Below are positions 11,001 through 20,702 of a DNA stretch of 64,000 bases, piece by piece. Source of the stretch: G958296245 sp965262055 (lineage in GTDB: Bacteria > Chloroflexota > Dehalococcoidia > Lucifugimonadales > G958296245). Position 1 is the first letter of the stretch. Every line of letters starts with the position of its first letter. The translations under genes were made by a program, and so were the position numbers. Under the pieces are notes generated by a model. That model did no database searches. It was not told the origin of the DNA and was given only the letters and a program-made list of their open reading frames with translations. Where the stretch lies: positions 248,001 through 312,000 of the forward strand of contig CBDHEI010000001.1 of NCBI GenBank assembly GCA_965262055.1, written 5' to 3'.

Positions 11001-13990
11001 CCACCATCGCCGACTACGACGAGAACAGCTCCGGCGACGTGGCCGCCTACACCGCCATGGACCCCGAGGGCGACAGCAACATCACCTGGAGCCTGGGCGG
11101 CACGGACCGGGGCGATTTCACCATCACTAACGGCGTCCTCAAATTCGCCAGCGCCCCCGACTACGAGCGCCCGGACGACTCCGGCGGCAACAACCAATAC
11201 GAGGTCACCGTCCAGGCCGCCGACTCCAACAACAAGCGTGGAGAACTGCACGTCGACGTCATCGTCCAGAACGTGGACGAACCTCCTGTGATCACCGGCC
11301 CGGACACCGTTGACGACTTCCCCGAGAACTCCGCCACCAGCAGGCAGGTGGGCCGGTACACCGCCAGCGACCTCGAGGGTGCCACGGTCACCATGAGTCT
11401 CACTGGTACGGATAGCGACGAATTCACCCTCGCCAGCAACGGTGTCCTCACGTTTGGAGAGTCGCCGGACTACGAAGAGCAGCGCAGCTACAGCGTCACC
11501 GTCAGGGCCGAGGCCGGGTCGCACACGGTGGACAAAATGGTGACCATCAACATCCAGAACGTCGAGGAGCCCGGCACTATAACCTTGTCCACGGTGCAGC
11601 CCCAGGAAGGGACGGATCTCACGGCCACGCTGGAGGACGACGACGGACCCACCGGGACCACCTGGCAGTGGTACCGCACCTCCAGCCGGGGTAGCACCGG
11701 CATAGCCATCACCAACGCCAATTCGCGGTTCTACACGCCCGTCGCCGAGGACGTGGGCAGCTACCTGCGGGCCGTCGCCTCCTACGACGACGGCCACGGC
11801 GACGACAAGTCGGCTACCGCCGTCAGCGTCAACCGCGTGCAGGAAGCTCCGCCGGCGCCGGAGCCGCCCGCGTTCCCTGCGGACGGCGACTACGATCGCA
11901 GCATCCTCGAGAACCTGAGGGCTGGAAGCAACGTCGGCGCGCCCGTGACCGCCTCCGACGGCAACAACGACAGGCTGACCTACAGCATCGCCGCCTCCGA
12001 CGAATTCGAGATCGTCGAGTCCACCGGTCAGCTGCGCGCCAAGGCCGAGCTGGACCACGAAGGCCAGGAGCAGCACTTCGTAACGGTCACCGCCACCGAC
12101 CCGGGCGGCCTGACAGACGCCATTTCCGTCACCATCACCGTCGAGGACGTGGACGAAACGCCGGTCGTCTCCGGGCAAACCAGCCCTGAGGTCGCCGAGA
12201 ACGGCAACAGGAATGTTGCCACCTATACGGCCACCGACCCGGACGAACAGGGGATAGACTGGGTCCTCACCGGCTCCGAGTATTTCACCCTCAGCGGCAG
12301 CGCCTTGAGGGCCACCCTGACCCTCGACGCGGTACCCAACTTCGAGGAGAAAAACCAGTACCGGGTTACCGTAGAGGCCCGGGAGCAGGCGGGCGGCGCA
12401 AGCGTCGGCCGCCTGAACGTCACCATTCGCGTCACCAACGTCGACGAACCCGGCGTACTTGAGACGAACGTGGAGGAGCCGCGCGTCGGGCAGACGCTGA
12501 GGCTCAACGTGAACGACGAGGACGGTGGCGTAAACGTCACGGAATGGAAGTGGGAAAGGGGTGAACCCAGCGGCCCCTGCGGCACGGTTGACAGCCCGAC
12601 GGTCACCACCTGGGAGACCATCAGCGGGGCCAGAAGCAGCAGCTACACCCCGACGGCGGCGGATCAAGGCCATTGCATCAGGGCCACGGCGTTCTACAAC
12701 GACCGGGCAGGCACAGGGCGGACTGAGCAGTTCCTTACAGCCACGTCTGTAGAGATCGGCCCATTCTTCACTCAGGACCCGCCGACTTTCAGGGTACAGG
12801 AGAATACTGCCGAGGGAAGAGATGTCGGACGAGTGCAGGCCCGGCACTCCAACAGCAGCGAGGCACTGACCTACCGCCTTAGTGGCGCTGGCGCCAGCTA
12901 CTTCACTATCGACAGCAACGGCCAGTTGAAGACCAGCGCTACACCTCTGGACTACGATACCCAGCCAGGCAAGGAAGCAGAAGTGGAGATTACGGCCGAG
13001 GAAAACAACGGCCAAACGGCCACTATCGCCGTGACCATCACCGTGATCGACGAATGCGCCAGTGCCGGTGAGCCGCCCTGCGCACCCGGCACACCCGGCG
13101 TATCGTCGGAGTCCGACACCAGCCTCAGCGTAACTTGGTCCACTCCCAGGACTCCCTCTGGCACTTCCATCACCGGCTACGACCTGCAATACCGGGAGTC
13201 GGATAGCGGCGGGAGTTGGATTCCCCAGAGCGTGGCCGGAACGGACCGCTCCCATACCATCGAGAACCTCGTCAAGGACACGACCTACGAGGTGCAGGTC
13301 AGGGCGATGAACGACAGCGGCGGATCCGGCGAGTGGTCCCAGTCCGGCACTGGCAGGCCGGGCAATGTTCCGCCACCTCCTCCCCCGATAATCGGCATCA
13401 CCGGCGTTACAGGTGCGGGCGGCGGAGGCGGGGGCGGGGGCGGAGGTGCTCCCGCTCAGGACCCGTCGTTGATCGTCCTCTCCCCGACCTCCCTCTCATT
13501 CGAGGCCGTCGTGGGCGGCGACAACCCGCCCTCTCAGACCCTACGCGTCTGGAACGCGGAGGAGCGTGAGATGGCCTTCGGCACTTCGGAAAACGCCGCA
13601 TGGCTTTCCCGGACGCCCTCGGCTGGCATTTCGGACGGCCCGGACGCCGCCGTAAGGATTACCCTGTCTGTGGACGTGTCCGGCTTGGAGCCGGGCTCGT
13701 ACACCGCCACCGTACGGATAAGCGGCCGCCTGATAGGAAACTCACCCCAACGCGTTCCCGTGACCCTGACGGTACGGCCCCCGGGATATGCCCGCGCCTC
13801 CTGCGACGCAGGCCGCGTGAGAGTGTACCGCGTTGACGCCGGAGAGTGGGAGCTCCTCGAGCACCGCTGCGAGACTGACGACACTGATCGCGTCTGGGCC
13901 GTATCGGTGCTGACAAGCTTCAGCACCTTCGGCTTGACGGTGGACGACGCCGCGTATCCTGTCGGGTCCATATGCTGGTCGGTGTCTAAC
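8027..13990 (+). pseudogene. Secreted HExxH metallopeptidase with FnIII and cadherin-like repeats (3' end split by IS copy 3)
   Basis: About 1988 codons before the IS, with 37 more after it (15699-15809). A hydrophobic stretch FVLALAALIATLLATTPAASA-QT is the likely signal peptide; the true start may be later than ATG 8027. Next come a fibronectin III domain, then a catalytic-looking domain with HELAH at residues 254-258 and EIFADA about 45 residues later, the HExxH...E layout of gluzincin peptidases. A second FnIII follows, then SwmB-like repeats (LNWSEAMDTSSKPE), and cadherin-like repeats with VDENTPA, LNHESRDSYSFT and VDDVDEPPVI motifs to about 13050. A last FnIII, a Gly-rich hinge and the BACON-like C-terminal module shared with the previous gene end the protein. 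The module here is shorter, lacking the ZU5-like part. Peptidase activity is inferred. Confidence 0.8.
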
Positions 13991-15693
13991 CCCGAATCCA
14001 CCGAAGGACACCTATGGACGGCGTGAGGACAGCGGCAGGGTGGGTGAGGGAGCTACAGGGGAGATGGCTGGGCTCATTGGGGTAGATTGGAGGTCGGCGA
14101 ACGGTCTTCAGTCGCCGCATAGGGCCCCTATGGCCCTCTGCGGGAGCTGCGATGCGCGGGATGGCGAGAGAATACGCAGCAGGGAACTCTCGCGGACCGG
14201 GGTGGCACGAGTTTGCAGGGAAGTTGGGTCAGTTGCAGGCTGGCAGTCAGGCGGGGAGTGGAATGGCTCGCAGCCGGGCCATGGCGCGAGTGAACTGGGT
14301 TTCCCAAGTCCAATGCTGGGGAAGATGCAGGGTAAGGCGGCGCGCCGAGTGGGTGATCCGTCCCACCAGAGCGAAGACCCGCCGCCTGAGGGTCTTGGTG
14401 GTCACGGTCCGTTCGGCCAGACCGATGCGCGCTGTCCAGCGGGCGAGGTTGTGTGCCATCACCTGCACCGCCAGCCAGGCGCCGTTGGCGGCGAAGCGCC
14501 CCGAGGGGAGATGGTTGAGTCCGACGCCGTGTTTCAGGTCTCGAATGGCGTTCTCGATCTCGGCGTGGCGGCGATGATCGGCCTCCAGTTCCAGGGTTTC
14601 CCCGTCCCGGTCGGTGATGAAGCCGTGATAGCTGTAGGTGGCGAAGAGGGCCAACTGGGAACCGGGCGTGGGCTTCACCCGCCGGACGATGAGCCGCACC
14701 GGCGCGGCGTCGGGTTCACTCTGGAAGGGGGTATAGGTGGTCTCGGCCACATCGGCGGCGCCGTCCATCCAGTAGGGAATCGGCGTCCAGTCCTGCTCGG
14801 GGATCGCCTCAATCAACTCCCGCAGGCCTTTGTGCTGGCGGATGGTGATGGAGAAGCGGACACCCATCTCGCGGCAGACGGCGACGAGAGCGTGGGCGTA
14901 GAAACCGCTGTCGGCGCGCACCGTGAGTTGGCCGCTGGCCCCACCGTAGCGCACCCGCCCCACCGTTTCACGCAGGAAGTGGGCAGCGCCGCGAGCGGTG
15001 TTGGCACGGCCCTCGCGCAGCCGGGACATCAGCACATCGCCGGTTCCGGCGGCGATGGCCAGCAGTGGGTGATAGCCCCGCGCGCCGGTGTAGTTGTGGT
15101 GTCGCGCCCCTTCTTTGTCCAGTCCATAGGTCTCGCAGATGGTGGAGTCCAGGTCGATGGTCAGGGGCGAGTCGCCGGGTCCGGCCCCAGCGGCCCATGC
15201 GCGTGCCAGCAACTGGCGGCTCACCCGGTCGAGTTGACGGACATGCCCCCACCGGAAACTGCGCAGGAAGGTGCCCAGGGTGGATGGCGCCTTGACCACG
15301 CAGCCGAGAACACCGACCGTCCCACCAGCACGCAGCGCATCGGCGTCGTCGATGAAGTCGCCGCCCGCCAGCGCGGAAGCGACCAGCGTCAGCATTTTGT
15401 CCCCCGTGTTCGCCCGCCCCGGTGCGCAGCCGAGGTCGAGGTGATGGTCGGCGAGTTCCCGCAGGCCCAGGTGCTGTGCAAGGGTGGCCGGCAGGAGCAG
15501 GCCGGCATTGGCCACCAGGCGGTGGTCGTCAAAGACGACGCCGATACGGTCGGGATTATTCTGTGGCAGCATCTACTGGGTGCTCCTTGTTTCCGGGCGG
15601 TTTTCTGTTTCAAAACCATTCTCCCAGATTCAGAGGAGCACCCTCTGGCTTCTTCAAGGACTGTCCCCAAAGTCGTCTTTCGGTGGATTCGGG
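13991..15693 (-). mobile_element. IS1380-family element, copy 3 of 7
   Basis: A 1703-bp copy with the 5-bp duplication CTAAC at 13986-13990 and 15694-15698. It is inserted 37 codons before the stop of the cadherin-type gene; excision joins CWSVSN to ILSWTTSK, reproducing the tail of the Calx-beta protein. It shares with copy 4 an AATAATCC variant close to the transposase start. Confidence 0.95.
14247..15572 (-). CDS. IS1380-family DDE transposase (copy 3)
   Basis: 441 aa, intact. It carries Met in GDKMLTLV, HSARRL, and Thr in HWTWETQ. It is identical in these positions to copy 4, suggesting one gave rise to the other. The catalytic triad region is unchanged. Confidence 0.93.
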   Translation of the reverse strand: MLPQNNPDRIGVVFDDHRLVANAGLLLPATLAQHLGLRELADHHLDLGCAPGRANTGDKMLTLVASALAGGDFIDDADALRAGGTVGVLGCVVKAPSTLGTFLRSFRWGHVRQLDRVSRQLLARAWAAGAGPGDSPLTIDLDSTICETYGLDKEGARHHNYTGARGYHPLLAIAAGTGDVLMSRLREGRANTARGAAHFLRETVGRVRYGGASGQLTVRADSGFYAHALVAVCREMGVRFSITIRQHKGLRELIEAIPEQDWTPIPYWMDGAADVAETTYTPFQSEPDAAPVRLIVRRVKPTPGSQLALFATYSYHGFITDRDGETLELEADHRRHAEIENAIRDLKHGVGLNHLPSGRFAANGAWLAVQVMAHNLARWTARIGLAERTVTTKTLRRRVFALVGRITHSARRLTLHLPQHWTWETQFTRAMARLRAIPLPA

Positions 15694-15698
15694 CTAAC

Positions 15699-15809
15699 AT
15701 ACTCTCATGGACTACCTCTAAAACCTCCGGCAGCCAGGCTGCCGCCAACACACTCCTCGTCTGGCTTGAGGGCGTCCTGAGGCTCTGGCTCAGCCTCTCC
15801 TGCCGGTGA
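15699..15809 (+). pseudogene. Detached C-terminal tail of the cadherin-type metallopeptidase gene
   Basis: Continues the frame of 8027-13990 after IS copy 3. It encodes ILSWTTSKTSG then SQAAANTLLVWLEGVLRLW and LSLSCR before the stop, matching the tail of the Calx-beta protein with one Ala/Ser difference. Shared tails on two otherwise different proteins suggest a common sorting or membrane-association signal. Confidence 0.85.
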
Positions 15810-15820
15810 AGGGGTAATCA

Positions 15821-15850
15821 TTGACTCCGCGCGAACGTCCGTGCTAGTCT
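15821..15850 (+). promoter_or_regulatory. Putative sigma70-type promoter, paralogue of the one at 7901
   Basis: TTGACT at 15821-15826 and TAGTCT at 15845-15850, 18-bp spacing, with the same GCGAACG block in the spacer and TG just before the -10. The rest of 15851-16202 holds only an 82-codon frame (15857-16105) with no recognisable product, and no RNA gene that I can see. Confidence 0.45.
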
Positions 15851-16202
15851 ATCTCCATGCTCACACCAGCATATACCCCCTTGCTCTTCCCCCACACCAG
15901 CCCCATTGACTCAGTAGGGGCTGCCCTCGTGGCTGCCCGAGCCCGCCCCAATCATCCCGTAGGGGCTGCCCGGCTGCCCGAGCCCCTGTTTCATATGGCC
16001 TCAAAGCGGCTCGTCTGCCGCACATTTGCGTCTCAAAAGCGCCCCGGACTGCTCCCCAGCGTCCCAGGCCTCACATACGAAACAGGGCGCAATGGAACAC
16101 TTTGAAACGGTTTTTTGGCCCTCCACCCGTCCGTGATGGCGTCTCAAGCGCGGTAGCTCGGTGCCCCTCTCCGGTTGACGCTGTGCGCAAACGACTCTGA
16201 TA

Positions 16203-17516
16203 ATGCATCCCATGAACACGAGAAGCACCGCCAGCCAGCGCCCGGTCTCCCGTAACGCCATCAGCTCCATCGCCTATGCTGGAATATTCTGCCTGCTGGC
16301 GCTGTCGTCGCTGATGGCGTGCGAAGATAGCCCGCTACCCACGGAAACCCCGGCGCCTACCAACACGCCTTCGCCGGCAGCGACGCCAACCCCAACGCCT
16401 ATCCCACCCACACCCACGCCTACACCCACCCCCACGCCTACACCCACCCCCACTCAAACAGCAGTCCCACCTACGCCCACACCGACCGCTACTGCCACAG
16501 CAACACCCACCAATACACCCACTCCTACCCAGACACCCACCCCACCTACGCCAACGGCGACCGCTACTGCCACAGCAACACCCATCAATACACCCACTCC
16601 TACCCAGACACCCCTTCCGCCTACACCGACCGCCACACCCACCATGACTCCTACGAATACGCCGACTCCCTCTTCGACTCCCACTGCAACACTGGCTCCC
16701 ACCAATACACCCACTCCGACCCAGACGCCTATCCCACCTACACCGACCGCTACACCCACCCCGGCTCCAACAAATACGCCGACCTCCACTCCCACTCCCA
16801 TTCCTCCTACTCCCACACCAGCCGCTACTGCGACTGCGACACCCCCGCCAACCCCCACGAACACACCCACCCCTACGAACACGCCCACCCCTGACCCGGA
16901 GCCTCCCTCTGTCGCGGAGTTGCTCGACGCGGCTACCGCTGCAATGCAGGCCGTCGAGTCCGGCTACGTGGAGATCGACATAACGAACACAACAGGTGAA
17001 GTAACGCTGCCGATACGCTGGACCGGAGACTTCCAGGCCCCGGACCGCTACCACTTGGCTATTGAGCTCAGTGGAATCAAGCTGTTTGAGACAATCGTCA
17101 TCGGCGCCGATTCCTACGTGAAAGACTTGATAACAGGCAAATGGGAGACCAGGAACGAGCTACTGACTCCGTTTAGCAACCTGTTCGCCTACGGAGCATT
17201 CAACACCACCTTCGGTCCCGATGTGGTGGTCGGGTTCACCCTCGTCGGCGTGGTGCAGTTGGAGGACGAGCCTGTCTACCATGTCAGGGGCCCCGTGACC
17301 GGGAGTGCCCTTGCTGACCTGCTGAACGATTCTCCGGTGCCGGGCCGAGACGGCGAGGTCGACTACTGGATCGGGATTGAGGACTTCTCGGTCCGTAAGA
17401 TCGCAATCCGGTCCGAGTCGCCCGCGGGCCCAGGCGGGGCTACGTCTGTGACTCAGGTCGCCATGACGATCTCCGACCTAGGCAAGCCCGTCGACATAAT
17501 GGCCCCCGACTCGTAG
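16203..17516 (+). CDS. Thr-Pro-rich lipoprotein with LppX/LprG-like domain
   Basis: A 437-aa predicted lipoprotein. The N terminus has a basic stretch, a hydrophobic core AGIFCLLALSS and a lipobox LMAC near residue 40, so the mature protein would be lipid-anchored at the Cys. About 190 residues of Thr-Pro repeats (TPTPT, TNTPTPTQT units) follow as an extended cell-wall-spanning or spacer region. A C-terminal domain of about 210 residues (SVAELLDAATAAMQAVESG, then GDFQAPDRYHLAIE and GADSYVKD) has the layout of LppX/LprAFG lipid-binding lipoproteins (known family, inferred here). Such TP-linker lipoproteins are common in Chloroflexota. Ligand unknown. Confidence 0.8.
   Translation: MHPMNTRSTASQRPVSRNAISSIAYAGIFCLLALSSLMACEDSPLPTETPAPTNTPSPAATPTPTPIPPTPTPTPTPTPTPTPTQTAVPPTPTPTATATATPTNTPTPTQTPTPPTPTATATATATPINTPTPTQTPLPPTPTATPTMTPTNTPTPSSTPTATLAPTNTPTPTQTPIPPTPTATPTPAPTNTPTSTPTPIPPTPTPAATATATPPPTPTNTPTPTNTPTPDPEPPSVAELLDAATAAMQAVESGYVEIDITNTTGEVTLPIRWTGDFQAPDRYHLAIELSGIKLFETIVIGADSYVKDLITGKWETRNELLTPFSNLFAYGAFNTTFGPDVVVGFTLVGVVQLEDEPVYHVRGPVTGSALADLLNDSPVPGRDGEVDYWIGIEDFSVRKIAIRSESPAGPGGATSVTQVAMTISDLGKPVDIMAPDS
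16340..16905 (+). repeat. Low-complexity Thr-Pro coding repeat
   Basis: Degenerate tandem units of about 6-30 bp built on ACNCCNACN codons, encoding the TPTPT linker of the lipoprotein. Larger near-copies, for example around 16490-16530 and 16556-16605, show internal duplication. Length variation between strains is likely. Confidence 0.85.
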
Positions 17517-17625
17517 GGCGGGTTGCGGGGTTCGGCGCCAGCGGCGCTTCTGCCCGCACGCGTGCTAGAATGGAGTTGCCCGCGCCCAACATCCCTACTT
17601 GGGGCGAGGCGCTCTGGAGCGTACG

Positions 17626-18831
17626 ATGTCAAGCTTCGGCAGAATGATCTACATGGACCATGCCGCGACCACTCCGGTGCGCCGAGAGGTCCTTGAAGCG
17701 ATGCTGCCGTACTTCACCGAGAGCTACGGCAACCCCTCCGGCATATACGGGCTCGCCCAGGAGTCGCGCAAGGCGATGGACGAGGCCCGAGAGACGGTCG
17801 CCCGCGCTCTGGGCGCGCGGATGAGCGAGATCGTCTTCACGAGCGGCGGCACCGAGTCCGACAACGCCGCCCTGAAAGGCGCCGCCTTCGCCCTGAGGAA
17901 CACCGGCAACCATGTCATAACCACGTCCATCGAGCACCACGCGGTGTTGCATACCTGCCACCACCTGGAGCAGCTCGGTTTCGATGTGACCTATCTCCCG
18001 GTCGATGAGTACGGACGCGTCGAGCCCGACGATGTCGCCCAGGCCATCACAGACCGGACCATACTTGTCAGCGTCATGATGGCCAATAACGAGATCGGCA
18101 CGATACAACCCATCCGCGAGATCGCTAACGCGACCAAGGCCGAGGCCGCGCGCCTGGGCCGTACGATCGTGGTGCACACCGACGCGGTCCAGGCGGCAGG
18201 GCTCCTGGATATCGATACCCGCCGGTTGGGCGTGGACATGCTGAGTCTGTCGGGCCACAAGCTTGGCGGGCCCAAGGGCGTCGGCGCCCTGTTTATCCGC
18301 AGGGGGACGCCCTTCGACCCTCAGCAGTTCGGCGGCGGACAGGAGCGCCAACGCCGGTCCGGCACCGAGAACGTCCCAGGAATCGCCGGCTTGGCGGAGG
18401 CACTTAGGCTCGCCGCCAGCGAGAGGGACGCGGCCAACGCCCACTGCACTCACCTTCGGGACAGGATCATCGCGGGGGTCTTCGAGCGAATCGGCCGAGT
18501 GCGCCTGAACGGCCACCCAACGGAGCGGCTGACGAACAACGTTAACATCTCGTTCGAGTCCGTGGAAGGCGAGCCCATACTGCTGGGCCTCGACTTCGGC
18601 GGCGTGTGCGCGTCCAGCGGGAGCGCATGCTCCTCCGCGTCGCTCGAGCCGTCCCACGTGCTCCTCGCGACCGGCCTGCCCGCCGACATAGCCCAGGCGA
18701 GCCTCCGAGTAACCGTGGGCCGAGAAAACACCGAGGAGGAGGTCGACTACCTGCTCGACCTGCTGACTGACTTGGTGGCCAGACTCCGGGCCATGCCCTC
18801 GTTGTCAGCGGCCGCCGCCGGGCCCGCGTAG
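17626..18831 (+). CDS. nifS: Cysteine desulfurase (NifS/IscS class)
   Basis: A PLP enzyme that takes sulfur (or selenium) from cysteine (or selenocysteine) for Fe-S clusters, tRNA thiolation or selenophosphate. It starts MSSFGRMIYMDHAATTPVRR at ATG 17626; the TTG at 17599 is less likely. Motifs: the PLP-lysine block LSLSGHKLGGPKG, a Gly-rich loop FGGGQERQRRSGTENV, and the active-site Cys in CASSGSACSSASLEPS. About 401 aa is normal for the family. The extended active-site loop with SGSACSS suggests the group I (IscS/NifS) form. It lies 83 bp before thioredoxin and about 450 bp before tRNA-Sec. A supply role in selenium metabolism is possible but not shown. Confidence 0.9.
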   Translation: MSSFGRMIYMDHAATTPVRREVLEAMLPYFTESYGNPSGIYGLAQESRKAMDEARETVARALGARMSEIVFTSGGTESDNAALKGAAFALRNTGNHVITTSIEHHAVLHTCHHLEQLGFDVTYLPVDEYGRVEPDDVAQAITDRTILVSVMMANNEIGTIQPIREIANATKAEAARLGRTIVVHTDAVQAAGLLDIDTRRLGVDMLSLSGHKLGGPKGVGALFIRRGTPFDPQQFGGGQERQRRSGTENVPGIAGLAEALRLAASERDAANAHCTHLRDRIIAGVFERIGRVRLNGHPTERLTNNVNISFESVEGEPILLGLDFGGVCASSGSACSSASLEPSHVLLATGLPADIAQASLRVTVGRENTEEEVDYLLDLLTDLVARLRAMPSLSAAAAGPA

Positions 18832-18914
18832 CACCCTTTGTGGTGCGGCCCGCATCCTAAATATACAAACAGGCGGTGACGGGCACCTAAGCCAACAAAC
18901 AAGCCGGAGGCAAC

Positions 18915-19241
18915 ATGGCAGACCCTATCGACATCAGCGACGACACATTTCAGAGCGAGGTGATCGAGTCCGACGTTCCGGTCCTTGTGGACTTCTGGGC
19001 GGACTGGTGCGGCCCCTGCAAGATGGTCGCCCCGGTCGTCAAAGACCTTGCGGCAGAGTTCGACGGCAGGGTGAAGATCGCCAAGATGGACGTCGACGCC
19101 AACCCCCATACGCCGACCCAATACGGCGTCCGCAGCATTCCGACGCTGCTAATCTTCAAGGGAGGCGCGCCGGTCGACCAGGTTGTCGGCGCAGTCCCCA
19201 GGTCTGTACTTAAGGACCGGCTGGAGGCTGCCATCTCCTAG
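18915..19241 (+). CDS. trxA: Thioredoxin
   Basis: A 108-aa small dithiol oxidoreductase of the cytoplasm. The active site WCGPC lies near residues 32-36 (VDFWADWCGPCKMVAP), the cis-Pro loop is RSIPTLLIFKGG, and the full thioredoxin fold length is present. A good ribosome site (GCCGGAGG) lies just before the ATG. It follows the cysteine desulfurase on the same strand and may be co-transcribed with it, reducing persulfide intermediates or acting as a general reductant. Confidence 0.95.
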   Translation: MADPIDISDDTFQSEVIESDVPVLVDFWADWCGPCKMVAPVVKDLAAEFDGRVKIAKMDVDANPHTPTQYGVRSIPTLLIFKGGAPVDQVVGAVPRSVLKDRLEAAIS

Positions 19242-19281
19242 CTGCGGTCGCCTTAGCCGAAAACCCAGTCAAATGGTTCGC

Positions 19282-19379
19282 GGGAGCAGATGGGTCCCGG
19301 TGGGCTTCGCGGACTTCAAATCCGTTGGCCCCGGCCCTTCGGTCGGGGCGGTGGGTTCGACTCCCTCCCGCTCCCGCCA
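19282..19379 (+). tRNA. selC: tRNA-Sec (anticodon TCA)
   Basis: A 98-nt tRNA with encoded CCA. The acceptor GGGAGCAG pairs with the CGCTCCC side. The anticodon stem-loop GCGGACTTCAAATCCG shows anticodon TCA, in the ACTTCAAAT context typical of bacterial tRNA-Sec. A long variable arm (GGCCCCGGCC-CTTC-GGTCGGGGC) and a T arm with GGTTCGACTC follow. One acceptor position looks mismatched. It decodes UGA as selenocysteine, so the genome should encode SelA, SelB and SelD and selenoproteins. An integrase starts 142 bp downstream, so the 3' end is a likely attachment site. Confidence 0.9.
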
Positions 19380-19520
19380 TACACCTCTACGAAACGACCC
19401 CAAAACCCCGCTTTCGTATTTGAAAGCATGTCCGAATGCGTCTTGTATTGCCCTGCGGCGTCCTATACAATCAAGACCAACGGTATACCGTTGGTGCACC
19501 ATTCAGGATAGGGACGACCA

Positions 19521-20702
19521 ATGGCGAACATCAAGAGAAATCAGCTCTCGCCGCTCAAGCTACAGAACTTGCGGGAGGCCGGGACCTACGTGGACGGTGC
19601 GGGTCTCATGTTCAGGGTGCGGCCGGGCGGCGGCAAGAGTTGGATAATGCGGCTGACGGTGGGCGGCAAGCGCCGGAACTTCGGGATGGGCGGCTATCCC
19701 GCAGTCGGGCTCAAGGACGCCCGCGAGAAGGCCGCCGAGCTGCGCGAGTGGGTAGAGGATGGAGGCGACCCAGCGGACTACCTCGAAGCGCAACGTGCAG
19801 AACGGGCGGCCACTCCGACGTTCGGGGAAGCTGCCGAGAAGGTCATCGCGCTGCGCGCACCCACGTGGACAAGCCCCCGCCACGCGACACAGTGGCGGGA
19901 GTCGCTCCGCCTTCACGCGATGCCCCGCCTCGGCCCTAAGCCCGTCGACGCGATCACCACAGCCGATGTCCTCTCCATCCTGACGCCCATATGGAACAGC
20001 AAGCCGGAGACGGCGGGGCGCGTGAAGCAGCGCATGGCCGTAGTCTTCGACTTCGCAATCGCGGCGGGATGGCGAACGGACAACCCCTGCAACGGCGCGC
20101 TGAAGGCCGCGCTGCCCCAGCGCTCTCGGCAACGCCGCCACCATCCAGCTCTGCCTTACGTCAAGGTAGGGGCGGCGCTGGACGCGGTCCGCAACACCGC
20201 CGGGCGCGAGAGTACGCGCCTGGGGCTGGAGTTTCTTATCTTGACGGCTGCCCGCGCCGGTGAAGTCCGGCAAGCCACTTGGGATGAGGTCGACTTCGAC
20301 TCTTGTGTCTGGACGGTCCCTGAAGGGCACATGAAGGCTCGACGCCCGCACCGCGTCCCTCTCTCGACCGCCGCGGTCGACGTCCTGAAACAAGCCCATG
20401 AGAGGTCATGGCGCGGCCTCGTCTTTCCGAGCTCCCGCCCGGTGGGGCAGCCCCTCTCGAACATGGCGTTCACCATGTTGCTCCGCCGGGCGGGGTACGA
20501 CCACGTCACGACACACGGATTCCGCGCTTCCTTCAGGACGTGGGCCTTGGAACAGACGGACACGCCTTGGGCCGTGGCGGAGGCGGCTCTGGCCCACAAT
20601 CTCGGCGGCGGCGAAGTCATGGCCTACGCCCGCTCGGATCTGTTCGAGCGCCGCCGGGCGCTCATGCAGGAGTGGGCTGACTACGTGAACACGGACGGGT
20701 GA
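19521..20702 (+). CDS. Tyrosine recombinase (P4-type prophage/island integrase)
   Basis: A 393-aa site-specific integrase. The N-terminal DUF4102 arm-binding domain (about residues 1-90) shows the TYVDGAGLMFRVRPGGGKSW and FGMGGYPAVGLKDAR pattern. A SAM-like core-binding domain follows, then the catalytic domain with Arg in TAARAGEVRQATW, H-x-x-R in THGFRASFRTW, His in ALAHNLGG, and Tyr in EVMAYARSD. All catalytic residues are present. It lies directly downstream of tRNA-Sec in the same direction, the usual arrangement for islands integrated at the 3' end of a tRNA gene. The island then extends rightward to about 31.3 kb, with later IS insertions. Confidence 0.9.
   Translation: MANIKRNQLSPLKLQNLREAGTYVDGAGLMFRVRPGGGKSWIMRLTVGGKRRNFGMGGYPAVGLKDAREKAAELREWVEDGGDPADYLEAQRAERAATPTFGEAAEKVIALRAPTWTSPRHATQWRESLRLHAMPRLGPKPVDAITTADVLSILTPIWNSKPETAGRVKQRMAVVFDFAIAAGWRTDNPCNGALKAALPQRSRQRRHHPALPYVKVGAALDAVRNTAGRESTRLGLEFLILTAARAGEVRQATWDEVDFDSCVWTVPEGHMKARRPHRVPLSTAAVDVLKQAHERSWRGLVFPSSRPVGQPLSNMAFTMLLRRAGYDHVTTHGFRASFRTWALEQTDTPWAVAEAALAHNLGGGEVMAYARSDLFERRRALMQEWADYVNTDG

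Noticed and set aside
10364..13255. 963-codon minus-strand frame opposite the cadherin-type gene
   Set aside because: The plus strand shows clear domain repeats and a signal peptide; the minus frame is a composition shadow.
16335..17054. Gly/Arg/Cys-rich minus-strand frames opposite the Thr-Pro lipoprotein
   Set aside because: Produced by the ACN-CCN repeat read on the other strand; no supporting motif.
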